Assembly: GCF_000346465.2 (NCBI RefSeq)
Contig: NC_034009.1
Span: 40,434,370 to 40,498,369 of the forward strand
Length of the DNA stretch: 64,000 nt
Origin: Prunus persica
Taxonomy: Eukaryota; Streptophyta; Magnoliopsida; Rosales; Rosaceae
Direction: 5' to 3'
Made by a program: the position numbers and the translations under genes. Positions 23,589 to 36,846 of this stretch are shown here, one piece after another (positions within the stretch are counted from its first letter, which is position 1; each line of letters starts with the position of its first letter). The notes under the pieces were generated by a model that worked only from the letters and a program-made list of their open reading frames with translations, made no database searches and was not told where the DNA came from.

Positions 23589-26353
23589 CTATTCGCCCCA
23601 ATTTGGAATGTTTGCTGTGGCTTCATTGACCATTCTCACCAGAGTCACCTGTATGTTTAAATTTTTTTCTACAGGTCAATGAGATGAGATGGAATATGCA
23701 GGGGGAAAGCTCAGAAATTTAAAGTTATTCTTTTTCTTCCCTTTTTTGATTTGGTAAGATTTGAACCTATTGACAACCTACCCCAACCACATAACACCAC
23801 TTATCACTAGAGCTAAAGTGCAAGCGGGACTGGGTACTGGTACACTAGTTCACGTAAAATTTATCAGTCATACCTAAATGCTAAGCGGCACTAAATGATT
23901 CTATATATCATGTTTCAGCAATTTTTTAAATATCTGGCCAATCTCTTAAACCAAAAAATCTCGCCAGTTATATCAATTATTTTCCATTCACTAGTGTACC
24001 AATTATGCAGCCACACTACTAAGTGAGATGATACATACCACGCTTTCTGGAACACCAGCTGGAGGCATAGGAAGGTTTCTAGGCGGTGCAACACTATCGT
24101 AAGATCTTTTGTCAAATCTCCATTCTCCAATCTTTCCGTATGTTAATTCACCCTGATATCAGAAGACAAAAATCAGACATTATCAGTCAGCAGCCAAGCA
24201 TTGCACAAAAAGAGCTGCTAGCTCTCATTTCTTGAAAACTGAAACCAGATATTGGGCATTTAATCAAACTGTCAGAAAACAAAAAATTCCCCATATTCTT
24301 CTCCATAGACACTGCACATTAAAGTACACAAGTGCTTGTCGAACAGGTACCTTCATATTATAGTCACATCCGTAAGTGTAATGAATTATGAACTTCTTGC
24401 CAATCTCTTTATCCCACGGAGGCTGATATACATCAGAAAAACAGTAATACTAGTAAGTTAAACGGTAGCACAATCAAACTTTGTAAAGCAATCAATTGAT
24501 CTTGTAGAAGGTAACAAATGGCTACATTTAGAATCACATACTAACTTGCAATTATGAAGACTATACATTATAAGGAAAGAAAAGGAGAATAATATCCCAG
24601 CTAAACCTGAATCATGAAGTCCTTGTACAATATATTACCAACACCATGTACAGCGGATGCAACAGCATAAGCATACCTATATCATGATGCAAAGTTAGTC
24701 AGGAAGCTTTTTGATAACTAAGTTTGAGAAGTCGGGAACATGCTGTAAGGTCACCAAAGAACTAAGCTAACTAGTGAGAGCTCACATTTCAAGCACCCAA
24801 CCAAAAGCTTTGTCTGTTTCAGGATCCTTCTTCATTGCCAAAGAAACATTCATCCAGGTGGGAGCAATCTTCTTAAGAGATTCCTAACAATGATGGATTT
24901 AAAAAAAGGTCAAACCACTAGAAACCTAAAGAAAACTTATTATAACTGAGAGATGACAAGTTTAAATACCTTCCCAACAATGACGGGAGAATTTCCAATA
25001 GGATCAATGTTAGTTATTGGTCCCTTGTTCTCAGGGAAGTACTTCCGGAGTACTGACTCATACTTTTTAGGTTCAATGTAAAAGAAAGGAAATGCAGCTC
25101 CAAGCCCATCAGTGGCCAAGTTTGGTATGGGCTTGACAATTATATGATCTGGCTCAGACATCAGTATATAACTGCAATACATGTTAAGAATAGCAGGACA
25201 TAAGTCAAACCTAACAAAAACACTGAAGATGATTGATTTATTGAATTCAGAAACTAGGCAGAGAAGCATCTCGTACTCTTCTTTGATGTCTGCTTGCTGA
25301 AGCCATTGTACAAATGCCCACGGTCTATTCAGAACTATATAACCCTGTGATTACATGATGGGAGGTAAGCAATGATTCGAAGGTAATTTCTATTGAGATG
25401 ACAGTTACAGAGGATTTATACTCAATCACTATGAGAACTTATCCATTTATTTCTTAAACAGGCTGCTTGAAGGAAAGTTTAAATTCTTTTGGGTTCTGTA
25501 ATTTAAAACTTTATATTGAATAATATATATCATGGGGTAAGTTCATGTATAACAAATATGCCTCACTAAAGTAACAATGTCTCCAAAAGCAACAGCTCAA
25601 CTTGAGCTTAATTTAAATGTAAACTGAACCAAGCTACTCTGGCTTATATAAATCACAGCGCTCTAAATTAGCGTAGTTATAATTTCTTATTTTGCTCATA
25701 AACCCTTCTTATTCTGCTCATGAACCATAACAATGTTAAGAATTAGAATCTAATTTCTTCATTTGCGACATTTGTTCAGCAACCCAAAATACCAAACCAA
25801 AGAACAATCTTCACCAAAATAAAAATAAAAAATATGGAAAAAAAAATTCAATTCAATTAAAACCTTCCAGAAAAAAAAATTGGATAAACAACATTCATAA
25901 ATAAACAAAAATAAAAGAAGAGCTAAGCATAGAAAGACCAACCCGATCCATTCCAGCAGGCAAAGGCTGAGCAACAAAGGTTGGGATCTCATCCATGTAC
26001 TTGTCAGGCTTCCCAGAGTGCAAGATCCTAGTGAACCCACCCATTCCTGAATTGGGTTCGTTCTGAAACTTCTTGAACCAGTAGTACATGATCCTACACT
26101 GCCACGTATTGTACACAGAGTCGGAGGCTGTCACTGCCGTGTGGAACAGTCTCTTGGAGCTCCCTAATTTCCCTCTCGATCTGTGCAATGGCATCTGGAT
26201 TATGGGGTCCACAGAAATGGACGACGACGATGATCTTGATGGGCCTGGGAGGTCTTGCTGGAGTGGTGAATTAGCTGAGATTATTATGTTGTATGTTATC
26301 AGAGCTACAGAGAAGGTCACAAGTATCGTGAAGAAGAAATTGCCGCAACCCAT
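23589..26353 (-). CDS. Hydroxyproline O-arabinosyltransferase (HPAT family)
   Basis: Eight exons (25943-26353, 25277-25344, 24970-25171, 24786-24883, 24607-24676, 24351-24422, 24039-24152, 23589-23648) join in frame to 364 aa, the normal size for plant HPATs (GT95). HPATs are Golgi type II membrane enzymes that transfer arabinose to hydroxyproline on extensins and on CLE peptides. The N terminus has one membrane anchor (residues about 6-25, FFFTILVTFSVALITYNIII), then the conserved block YNTWQCRIMYYWFKKFQ, the NRPWAFVQWLQQ segment, YILMSEPDHIIVKPIPNL, and the C-terminal TLVRMVNEATANIPNW. All introns are GT-AG. The last exon encodes only 19 residues and lies 390 bases from its neighbour, so it is easily missed. 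The start is the first ATG before the membrane segment. Confidence 0.93.
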
Positions 26354-26924
26354 TTTTGTCTCTCTGAAGCTTTCTCTCTCTATTTCCTGTTTTGCTGTTT
26401 CTCTGTGTCTGATGAAGAAAGAAAAATGGCGACTTCAGAAAGTCGTCGTTGTGTTGTGTTCATCAGTAGCAGGTGAAGAAAGTGGCTGGCAGGACCATCT
26501 TTCTAGCCAAACATATTATTGGGCCTGGGCCTTTCGTTTGTAGGTTAGTTAGTTAATTAATTAGAGATGCCTAACAAACAATTATTATCTTAATGAACTT
26601 CTTGATGCATTCAAAACTCAAGGTCGCATTAAGAAAAAAAAAATTTCAACTCAAGATAGCATCCAAAAGAAATTATTGTGTGGTAATGTAGTACCGGATA
26701 TAGTCACGTATACACATATTACAGTATGAATAGATGAGTTTGACTCTATTGAAGATTTTTTTTTATTTTTAAATATAAGTGATTGTCTAAATTATAAGGA
26801 AAGTGAGGTTTCTTACATATACATAACTAAGATGTTATTAGAGTTCGAACTTGAGATCACTGATCTGCAAGTCAAAGTCATTTTTCACTAGGCTAGACCC
26901 CGTTAACTCATTAAAATTTTATTA

Positions 26925-27275
26925 GTTTGGCATTGCTGTGCTGTGAAAATAATCGCTGTCAAATTTGTTGTACGATAAATCAGCTGTAAGATAAAGTTGT
27001 TTGGCGTTTGGTAAAGTTTTTGTTAAAAGTGTTGTTGGTATTGATTTTACTCATAATCAAAAAATGATTGTCAATTAATCATTAAACTCAACTCCTCTTC
27101 GAAATTGATTTATGCATAATCAGAAAATGAAAGCATCACATTAGCTGCTTTCACTTATAGCTTTCTCTCACAACAATTTTTAACAATTAGTGATTTTCTC
27201 ACAGTTTACCAAACAGGTTGGGCTTCCCAAAATTTCTAAAAAATCACTTATCACTCCAAATAAGCAATGTCAAAC
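26925..27275. mobile_element. MITE-like element
   Basis: The left border GTTTGGCATTGC and the right border GCAATGTCAAAC are inverted repeats. The inside has partly self-complementary AT-rich sequence. The target duplication is not clear, so the exact ends are uncertain. Confidence 0.5.
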
Positions 27276-27573
27276 GGGCACTAAGAACTTCTAATCTCAG
27301 TCATTAAATTGCATATGTGGATATTAAAAAATATTTAACTCACTAACTATATGTACACAAACATATCTAGTGAATGCCTAAAATTATAGAATTCCTTAAC
27401 TAATTCTTATGAAAAATCTTTATTATTGGAGAAGCTCCCCGAATGGATAAGTAAAGTCAACGTGCTATACAAAGGGTTTTTTTATATTTAAATAATTCTA
27501 TTTTTTATGCATTACTAATCAGTAGTTAAGTGCCTCGGAAAAATACAAAAAAATCAGTAGTTAAGTGCACTTA

Positions 27574-28036
27574 GAGCACTTTCAGCGCTTGAGGCTGGTC
27601 CGGGCAAAAGGGTAACTGAGCCCCAAATTGCAATTCCAGCGGGTCAAATCAATCCAGGCAAATGGTGGGTCCCAACAAGCCAACCAAGTCCACATACAAA
27701 TCTAATCCGTGTTACTGCCTAGTGACATCAGCGGTCAATTAAAATAATTAAAAAAATTGAAAAAAAAAAATCAGAATTTTCAATTTTTATATTTTTATAT
27801 TTATAAATACTTAACTCTATTCTTTATTTCCCACACTAAAATTATAAACTCTATCAAAATTAATCACTTATGTATAAATAAAAAATAGAAAAATTTAAAG
27901 TGAATAGTAATTGTCATTTGCCATGACAATTGATAAAAAAACACTTTACCTTTTATAATAGCTGACACTATTTATATAAATAGTAACAACCCTTACATTC
28001 CTTACCCTTTACCATAACAAACGAGTGAAAATACTC
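27574..28036. mobile_element. MITE with GAGCA-type ends and TTA duplication, copy 1
   Basis: The left end GAGCACTTTCAGCGC and the right end, complement GAGTATTTTCACTCG, are inverted repeats, and TTA flanks both sides (27571-27573, 28037-28039). The interior shares GTGA-ATCAGCGGTCAATT-like sequence and a block ending in ACACTATTTAT with the copy at 36847-37255. The 3-base TTA duplication fits the PIF/Harbinger superfamily. Confidence 0.72.
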
Positions 28037-28974
28037 TTAGTAATCCCTCGAGTTTAAGAGAATGTTACTGACAGTGACCCAACATCAACATCGAGAAGTC
28101 TGGGAATGCTTTGCAGCCCCCAACAGCCATAAATAAGTATGGGAGAGTCACGAACTAAATGATCCACTAGAATCTTTGGTATGTGATGTCACCTCTTGGT
28201 CCATAAATTTTGCCACAGAAGGCAGATTAGCTTAATAGAGCCACACACATCTAACTTCAATTTTTTTTTTTTTAAAGTTGAGGAACTCGGATATAGCCTT
28301 AAAAGAAACTCAAGCATTACGTATTAACTAAGCACTCAGAATTTTTTTTTTTTCTCATTGTCTTGCAATAGTTGTGTTTATTGTTTACCAGAGCTCTTTA
28401 TGGATGGCACTATGTTCTTGTAATGCCATTTTATTAAAGAAATTGTTGCGGCTATAACAAAAACTAAGCACATGTGTAAGTACTAACTTGTATTTATTTA
28501 ATATATATAAAAATCGCAACTTTTTATTATTATTTAACTTTATAAGGCAAACAAAACACTACTTATAAGTTATAATTAATTGAACATATACAAAAATCCT
28601 AACTTTATAAATTGAAGGCATACAGAGGAAATTGATACATGCAACTCGCAAAAACAAGTGAGCAAGCCATCGATTTTGGGGGGGTGAGAGAGGAAGCTGA
28701 GATAAGCATGACGTGGTTATCCTTCGGCTGGCCCATTTGATTGCAAAACAAGGTTAAATCCCCTTCCCCATTTTCATCATCCATCTGATCTGACTGAGTT
28801 CAACAAAGGAGAAACGTCAATAAAACTAATTCCCCCATTTTATAGAGCTTCTCATCTATGAAATTTCTAATTTATAAAAATAAAAGCATCAAACAATAAA
28901 TGAATGAACTACTAAAGTATTGTTGCTAACCATATTAGTAAACTTGAAGATCAAGATTTCACTGAAGGATCACG

Positions 28975-31900
28975 CTATCTCTCAACGGTTTCCCTTACAC
29001 GAGGGAACCGATCCACCCATTGAGAATATCCTGCAACACGTAGAGAAGTAAAAATCAGGCTTCTTAAAATATATAAGGGAGAGAATTCTTGCTTCAAGGA
29101 TGATGATACTAAAAAATTTATCCCCCGCCCGCAAGAACAGATGAGTAAATTTTCAAAAAGTTCCGAAGAAACAAACCTTGCGTTACAATCTCAAGAAGAT
29201 CCATTTCTGATTTAGCAGCATCGGACATACCCTACAATGAAGTTGACAACGTAAACAGAGTGGTAAGATCCAAGCACACTTCAATTTGGCTACAACAATT
29301 AAAAACTCTTGTTCAATGAGAAATAAGAATGTGCCTTATTTACAATGTCCAAAAACCATCCTACTACTGGCCAGAAGTTGGAGGCCTAACTGCCTCAGTC
29401 TCTATCTCAAACATGTACACATACATATAAATATACATATATATTGTGTACATATATGTATACATAATATGCAAATCATATCACATCATGCAGTATACCT
29501 GTCCCCATGAAGCCAGACTTCTTGCAATGAGCCGAGACAAACTATCAAGAGTGCTGACATCAAAGTTAGGATGCTTAAGAAGAGCCTTCTCTGATGTAAA
29601 ATCAAATAGCAGTGCGCATATGCTTGAAGCCATCATAATAGTTGACGGGTCATTTATACCCTCTGAAATCAGTGTTCAAGAATTATTAAGATGCAGACCT
29701 AATGATATTTCTTTTGCATGAAAGAAAGCTGAAAATATAGGAGGTTAGAGCACACGAATAATGGAAATGGATGCTGAAAATACAGCTCTAAGCTCACTAT
29801 CAACGTTGAAACAACAAAATGGGCCCACCACTGATAATGAACTACTTGAAACAAATAAACAACCCCTTAAAAGTAGGGAATCAGTTAACCCAAAGATAAA
29901 AAATGAATCAAACTCCAAAGACAGAAATACTTAACAAGAAAGTGAAATTAAGACAGTTTGGCAGAAGAAAAATATATTTGAGATTGAGGGTTTCTAATTC
30001 CAAGACAAAAATATGTTTCCAACGTTTTTTTGGTTTTCAAGAAGAAAAAAAAGGTTTTTTGGTTCTATTTTTCTGGATTTATCAAGTCTTTTGCTCCTGA
30101 AATCACATATCAGGTTTAAGAGTTGAGAGTAAAAGGGGTACTCTCCAAAATGTTAACTAATTTCATGAGATGAAAAAAAAATGGGGTACTCTCTCTCCAA
30201 AACTTAATGCTTTCAAAAGATGAACTGGATACCTATCCAATATGATCTTAATGCAACACCAAAGGCACAAGGTATCAACATTGTTAATGTTACAAAAACG
30301 ACAATACCACTAGAGTAGTATGGAAACCAAAGGATATCTGATTTACGTATTAAAGGTAAAGGAAGTCAATAAAATAGTACCTGTCCAATATGCCAATGCT
30401 TTCAATAGATTAACAAGAGTTGAATCATCCAATGGGATTCGCAATTGCTCTTTCTATTTATGAAAAGAAACAGAAGATGTTCATAAGTTGCGTATAATAT
30501 GTAATATATTGGTATAAAATGATGATTACCCTACCTTTAAAAGAAGATTCAAGATTGTGTCACATGCCAAAAAGATGCAGCCATTATCCTTGACCATATA
30601 ACCATGTGGCCCAATCAATTTTACAAGGCAATCAACAACCTGCAATACGCTGCTGAATTGCTTTTGTAGACTTACAATATAAAAAATATAAAAAATTCGA
30701 GACTACTTGAATATGCTTGTTAGGCCATTACACAAAATAAAAATAGCAAAATGGAAAAAAGTAAAGAGCAAGGATTTTATATAGGATAAAATTGAGAGAC
30801 TTACAGAAATATGGCCTCCACAAGAAATCAAAGCTATACATCCTTCAATCTCCATTGTCATTTGGCACAGCAAAGGAAGCAAAAAGCATATAGAGTAGAA
30901 GGGGCTGTCATTTAGACAATAATATAGATAAAGATCATTTTCCGAGATTATAAACCCCTAAAGTTTATCCGCCTATTAGACAATAACTATTCAGAGTTCA
31001 TATACCTTGGCTCATCTTCACCTTCAATGGAAAGCATATACTCTAAAAGTTCTCTAACTTTCTCTTTGCATGCAACGGGTGTTTCTGCAAGATAGCTGAA
31101 ACACAAATATTAGCTCAACAGTACATCATTGCTGATCCATAGATCAATTAATTAAGGACAGGAATTTGTCTTGATCAGAGACAAATACTAAATGGGTCCT
31201 CATAACATGTATAGGCAGAACCCAATAACTGCCCCAGAATGGATCCAACATGAATGCCATAACTCTCAAAGCTTAGACTGAACTTTCTTGGTTGTTTGTT
31301 TCAATTGGACAGTACTAATATTAACATTATTTTAAAGCTCAGCATTCAAATGTGAACATACATATGTGCAGAAGTATAGCGACCTCTGATATCAGTACCA
31401 GATGTTTTCCAAATAAAAAATTTAACAAAATAATGTTGCCTATGTTCTCCATGAATTTCGCCAATATATTAACTGATAGATGCAATAATACCTCCCAATA
31501 ATCCGCACTGAAGCAAGAAGATCATCTCCCTTCCTCTGTCCATGTTCCTGTAGCATCATAATGTGGTTAGAGAATAGAAAGTAATCTCTAATGCCACCAA
31601 ATCAATACACTTACCTTTGCATCTTGTAAATACTCTAGAACTACACCAATTGTCTCATTAAGGCCCTTAATCACCTTCATGAAAGTATTTTCATCAATAA
31701 TGTCCCCTGAAATTGCACAGAGATTATTAACATCATTGTCTGCAACAAGAGAAAATATATACTGTATAAACAGCTCTCTTGCAATTCAACAAAAGTAAGA
31801 GGAGAGAAAACTGAAGAAATTACTATATATAAAAGGCAGAGAAACTTTAAAAATAATGTTTCACACACATTCCCATGCTTCATAGTTCAGAATCCTATAA

Positions 31901-34424
31901 CAGAATAATGAGAAGATTACGATTGTTTTCCTCAAAAACTTTAGATATTGACAGAACTCCCAAGCATGCAAATCTGGCAAATATGACATACCTTCATTTT
32001 CGCTGGCATTTGATATTAAGCTAATTATCTTTTCAAGCAAGGAAAAGGCAATAGCCACATCCCGTTTCTTTGAAACAATTGTCTCTGCAGGGGCTGAAGA
32101 CCTTTTGGATGCTTCATCTTTCAGCTGGGCAAGCTCATTAAGGAGAACCGCAACTTCAACCCTTGATTGCTCCAGCACAAGCACTAAGCACCTGAAAATT
32201 TTAAGGCCCAAGAATGGAGAGTCAGGCCCGCCCAATAAAATCTATACACATAAAGATACTCCACACTTGGGCATGCAGACATGTATATATAGATTTTGCA
32301 GATGGCTTAAAAAACCATCACCAGGCAAAGCAGACCTGTCAGCTGGAATAGGCTCCTTCACGCCAGGTAAGTTGATATGACCTATTAACCATCGTTCCCC
32401 GAATATTGTCATCATAGAATCAGCCAGTATAAGTGCCTGAAGCTTTTCAGTAGGTGCTGCCATTAAATGACAAGAAAATAACATCAATAAGCCTCCAACT
32501 TTCATTCCTTTAAGAAATAAAATTAACAGGGGAAGAAAAAAATAGTAAGTCCAGCTAAAATTTTTATTAAAAAAAAAACTGCGGAGAATGCCAAATGCCA
32601 AAATATTGAAAACAATTAGTTCAACATACCAACACGGTTTTGTAGAATGGCCGCAATACCATCACGCATATAATTTGGCAAATCTTTTTCTGGTAGTACA
32701 CGAAGAGAATCATAAAGTGGTGCCTGAAAATACCATAACTAGTTTTAAAACTACTGATATCAACAGCACATAAGGCATAGTTAAGGATTACAAAAGACAA
32801 CGGAGAAACTTTGCACCACGTAATTTAATTGAACCTAAAAGACCTTATTTTGTCCAACAATCAAACTTGAAAAAACCATTCATCAATTAAGTTAGAATGT
32901 TCAACAAATAACTTTTTTTCTGGAAAAGAAAGATGCACAATGATTGCATACCGAATATTTTGATGCGAGGATGGCAGACAGTAGGTGGAGCGCATCAAAT
33001 TTCACAGCATTATGCAAGACAGCAAATTGTCTTGTTATTGCAGCCACCTAAATTAAAACAGAAATAACTTAAAGATCATATACCACTTCAGAAAGACTAC
33101 AAAATGAAGGAGTTAAAAAAATTCAATATTAAAGAATAGTAAATTAAAAGTATATCTAGAAACTGAACTCACAATCTTTGAGAGCTCTGGAACGTAGTCT
33201 TGGTTAATGATTTCAAGAGACAGTTTATTTAGTATCAATTGCACGAGTTTCATAGAAAGCTCCATCTGATGAGAACCTGTACAAGTTTTTCATCTCATCA
33301 GTCCTTTGTAGCTTGAGACTGATGAAGTAATCTCATAAATCACCAAGGAAAACTGTTTTCTTATCAAAATGGAGAAAAAAATACTAACAGTATAGCGGAT
33401 AAATATCACCAATGACACATACTTTACAGTTGCCCCCATTTCCATAATGTAATAGTTGTAGCATGCAATAACAGATCATCAAGATTCCTATAGGGTTTTT
33501 GAGCAAGTCCAGTAGGAGATAAAAATAATTACCGTCTGGGAAAATGGACATATGAGAAGCCAGCATATTCATGCCCCCTGAAGTGTAAAATGTCATGATT
33601 CCGTCTTCGGAAGCTGTAGACACCAAATACAGAAATTCATAGCATTCTTCAAGAACAGCTGATCCTGGCCTGTATTCTCGCCAAATAAAATGATACGGTT
33701 AATTAAGAAATGAAAATCAGCAATAACCAAAGTACCTAAACAACAAAGTCATTCAGAAATCAATGTCATATTAAATGTTGATCATGAATCCATTTGGAAT
33801 ATAATATAACACCAAGCTAGCACCCAATCCAATATAAGAACCTTACTCTGTGGATAAAACTTCCAGTACCAGTGGAATCTTCGAAACCATGTCGTTTGAA
33901 GCAGCAATTTCCAGAACATGACAGAATGCAGCAAGAACAGTAACAGATAACTGCAAATATGCATCGCGATTTTCACTTCCACTGCTACTAATGCTTCCTT
34001 TTCCCATCCCTAACCAAACAAAACCAAAATTCCACTTATGCTTCATCATTAAAGATCGAAATTTACTTCGAATTTACTTCTAATTTGCAAAAATTTGACA
34101 GCAAGTGATAATTTAACAAAAAAGAGTTTGTAGTGTTACCAGTCCTGAACAAACGATCGAGAAAGCCGACGCCGACGGCATTGTAAATGGTTTGGAGAGA
34201 GGATAAGTCATCGCCTTTGAAAAACTTGGTGACGAGAAGAAGGCCGGCGAGTCGCTGCTCGTCTCTCTCGCCCTTCAACAGCTTCAAGCAGTCTTCGAGC
34301 GGCGGAGACTGTTTGCCTTGCTGGGGCTCCTGAAATAGAGAGAGACATGAAGAAATTTGAGAGGGTGAGAGAGATAGAAATAGAGCGACAGAGAGATGAA
34401 TAGAGGGATTAGCTTGGTTACCAT
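28975..34424 (-). CDS. Neurochondrin family protein
   Basis: Eighteen coding exons join in frame to 632 aa: 34422-34424, 34140-34329, 33847-34009, 33533-33669, 33173-33276, 32952-33047, 32630-32723, 32336-32456, 31992-32191, 31615-31706, 31492-31547, 31006-31095, 30805-30904, 30535-30639, 30381-30453, 29499-29662, 29177-29231, 28975-29030. The N terminus (LEDCLKLLKGERDEQRLAG, then AVGVGFLDRLFRTG) is the conserved start of the neurochondrin family, and the rest is helical and armadillo-like (for example LLNELAQLKDEASKR, SLLEKIISLISNASENE). The C terminus is SQWVDRFPRVRETVER. Animal neurochondrin is a cytoplasmic, signalling-linked protein; the plant role is not established. The ATG is immediately followed by a GT donor, so the first coding exon is just the start codon; no other in-frame ATG lies upstream in the transcript-like sequence. 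Confidence 0.9.
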
Positions 34425-34534
34425 GAGAGATTGAAAGCGGAGAAGCTTGATGGCCGAAATGGAAACCAGAAAAAAACACTGGAGATTTTTGGAGGGTTTT
34501 TTGAACTTCGGGAGGCTTCCGGTCTCGCCTTAAT

Positions 34535-35122
34535 TAGGGGCGGGCACTCAAACTGGCAAATCGGAAATTCGAGCCGAATCGCATCGAACTAAATCGAAAA
34601 AAAACCGAGTTGACTAAAAAGTCAAAAACCGATCAAAAACCGAATCGAACCGGTTTGGACCGATTTCGAATTCGGTTCCATGTCTTCAAAAACTGAACCA
34701 GACCGAACCGAACCGGTGAAATTAAAAAAATATATAATTTCAATATATATTTATATTTAATGCTTTATTTTTAATTTTACTAAAAAAAACATAATATTTA
34801 TCCAAGTTCAATGTCAAAATATCTCTCTTTTCTCACTTTAATATTTATTTTTTATATGAAATTGAATAATTTGTTAATTTTCAAGTAAAAAAAAAATATT
34901 TCAGTTGAGAATTGTATTAAAAAATAATTTTAAAAAACAATTTTTATAATCCGGTTCAAAATCGAACCGGAACCAGAACCGGACAGAAATCGGTTCAAAC
35001 CGATCCGGACAGTTTTTGAATTTTTTTTATTAAAATCGAACCGAATCAAACTGGATGAATAGTACCAGATCGGTTCTAATTTGAGGCAAAAACCGGTCCA
35101 AACCGAACCGTGCCCACCCCTA
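34535..35122. mobile_element. Nonautonomous hAT-like element with perfect 8-bp target duplication
   Basis: The ends are TAGGGGCGGGCAC and GTGCCCACCCCTA, which are inverted repeats with one mismatch. GCCTTAAT flanks both sides exactly (34527-34534 and 35123-35130). The 588-base interior is built of repeated AACCGAACCGG-type words in both orientations and has no coding capacity. An 8-base duplication with TAGGG ends is the hAT signature. It inserted just upstream of the neurochondrin gene, within about 120 bases of its ATG. Confidence 0.9.
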
Positions 35123-35164
35123 GCCTTAATACTCGCTGCCTTTTTAATTTATTTTTTAAAAATA

Positions 35165-36310
35165 GTATAGCCGTGCGGCTGTACTGATGGCCTTTCATCA
35201 GTATAGCCGCCCCGCTATACGTATTTTGATACGTGGCGCCAGATCAATCGGGTGTCCTTTTTAAAAAAAACAGTACAGTCACATGGCTTTACCCGATGTT
35301 TTTTAATTTTTTTTAAAACTAGTATAGCCGTTCGGCTGGACCCTTTTGACATGTGGCGTCTAGCGCTGTGCGGCTACTCTGTATTCTTTAAAAATAACTC
35401 GATTACTTAATTTGTTTTTTTTAAATAGTATAGCCGTGCGGCTGTACGTTTTTTTTAATTGTCTTCAATAAGTAGTATAGCCGAACGGCTATACGCTTTA
35501 TATATCTTTTATATATATTTGGATCCTTTTTTTCTTTTAAACTTTTTCCCCTGATTTTCGTTTATCGATAAAAGTAGTTTATAGCATTATCTATTATTAT
35601 TAGGCCATTATCCGAGTCTCTATTGTCCCCTTTTAATATTTTACTTTTCCAGAGTTATACCCGTATACAGAATTTAGTACTTTCACATTTAATACTCTAT
35701 TATACACGTACGTATATATTTTTTAATAATACATATGTGTTCTGTACATGTCTTAAAGACTCGATAAAATTCAATTTTTAAAAAAAAAGTAAACTTACAA
35801 TACTCGGATTGCACATGTACATACGTATTTCTCATGTTCAATACACTTATTTTTTACAAAATTTTCAATAAGACACAAAATTCACATATTATACAAATAA
35901 TTCTCACATATTATTGAATACAATTTATATATATTAAAATATTATGTAGTGGCCGATTAATGTCTGTTTTGCTTTGGATATGTTGAAATGAAACTAGCAA
36001 ATTAATATCTATAAAATATAAACTAATGCAACTAGAAGGGTGCTTTTTTCTTAATTTTTTATCTATTAAATAGTATAACCGTGCAGCTATACTATTTAAA
36101 TATAATTTATTTAAATAGTGTAGTCATGCTATAATACTACGATTTTGTTTTAAAAAAATAATATAACCACTTGATTATATGTATTTTAATACGTGGCGCT
36201 AATTGCTAGGGGTTCCTTTTTAACCCAAAAAAAGAAAGAAAGAGAGGGTACAGTCGCGTGGCATTACTCGGTGTGTTTAGTTTTTATTTTTTCAAATAGT
36301 ATAGCTGCTT
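35165..36310. repeat. Cluster of GTATAGCCG hyphenated palindromes
   Basis: Clear members lie at 35165-35184, 35201-35220, 35322-35341, 35428-35447, 35475-35494 (GTATAGCCGAACGGCTATAC, perfect 9-base arms) and 36069-36098; degenerate ones lie near 36158 and 36296. The first two are linked by CTGATGG...CATCAG, which is itself an inverted repeat. A longer unit recurs about 960 bases apart: ATACGTGGCGC followed by a T-run and ACAGTC.C.TGGC.TTAC, at 35219-35300 and 36179-36275. No coding sequence. Confidence 0.75.
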
Positions 36311-36846
36311 TCTACAGTACCTTGTACTGAATCATCCTTGATTGGACTAGGCCTGCACGACGTAATGGGCCATAACAAAGACGTCAAAAGGACCAAAGTA
36401 TCCTTCAAAAAGGTCCATAAGAAAGACTTCAAAAGGATCCCAAAAAAATACAACTAATGCCAGTTACTGTATGGTAGATTACTTGAGATATTTAGTCATA
36501 TATTCATTCTTAGTATTAATAATATAAATAAATTCTATACCATTTAATTTTCATTAAAAAAACCCAAAAAAGGACAGCTAGCCTTATTGAATTTAATTTT
36601 GATTATAAAATTATTTTGATGCCTTATTGAGTGTTTTGAGTTTTTTTTGAGGTTTTGGGGTTGGGTTGTTTTAAGAAATCAATGGCAGTTTTGTAATTTA
36701 AAAGAAGTTAAAAGTCTTTTTGTTATGTTGTAAATGAATTTTAGGTGTGTTTCTAAAGTCTATTTCTGAGGTTTTTTTAATAAATTGGGCTCCTATATTT
36801 AGTATAATAGTAAATCTCTCCTTCTTTTTTTTTTTTGCCAACCTTA

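Larger units (their letters stand above)
26354..28974. other. Gene-free region with MITEs
   Basis: This holds the promoter of the arabinosyltransferase gene (right of 26353) and the 3' flank of the neurochondrin gene. Two MITE-like elements (26925-27275 and 27574-28036) occupy much of it. No coding sequence is supported. Confidence 0.6.

Noticed and set aside
26700..26900. tRNA-like B-box word (GTTCGAACTTG) suggesting a SINE
   Set aside because: No matching A-box at the right distance and no clear 3' tail or duplication; similar words at 23758, 50458 and 56770 are equally isolated.
35160..36310. Palindrome cluster as a CRISPR array
   Set aside because: This is a plant nuclear region; the units are irregularly spaced and there are no spacer-like inserts of constant length.
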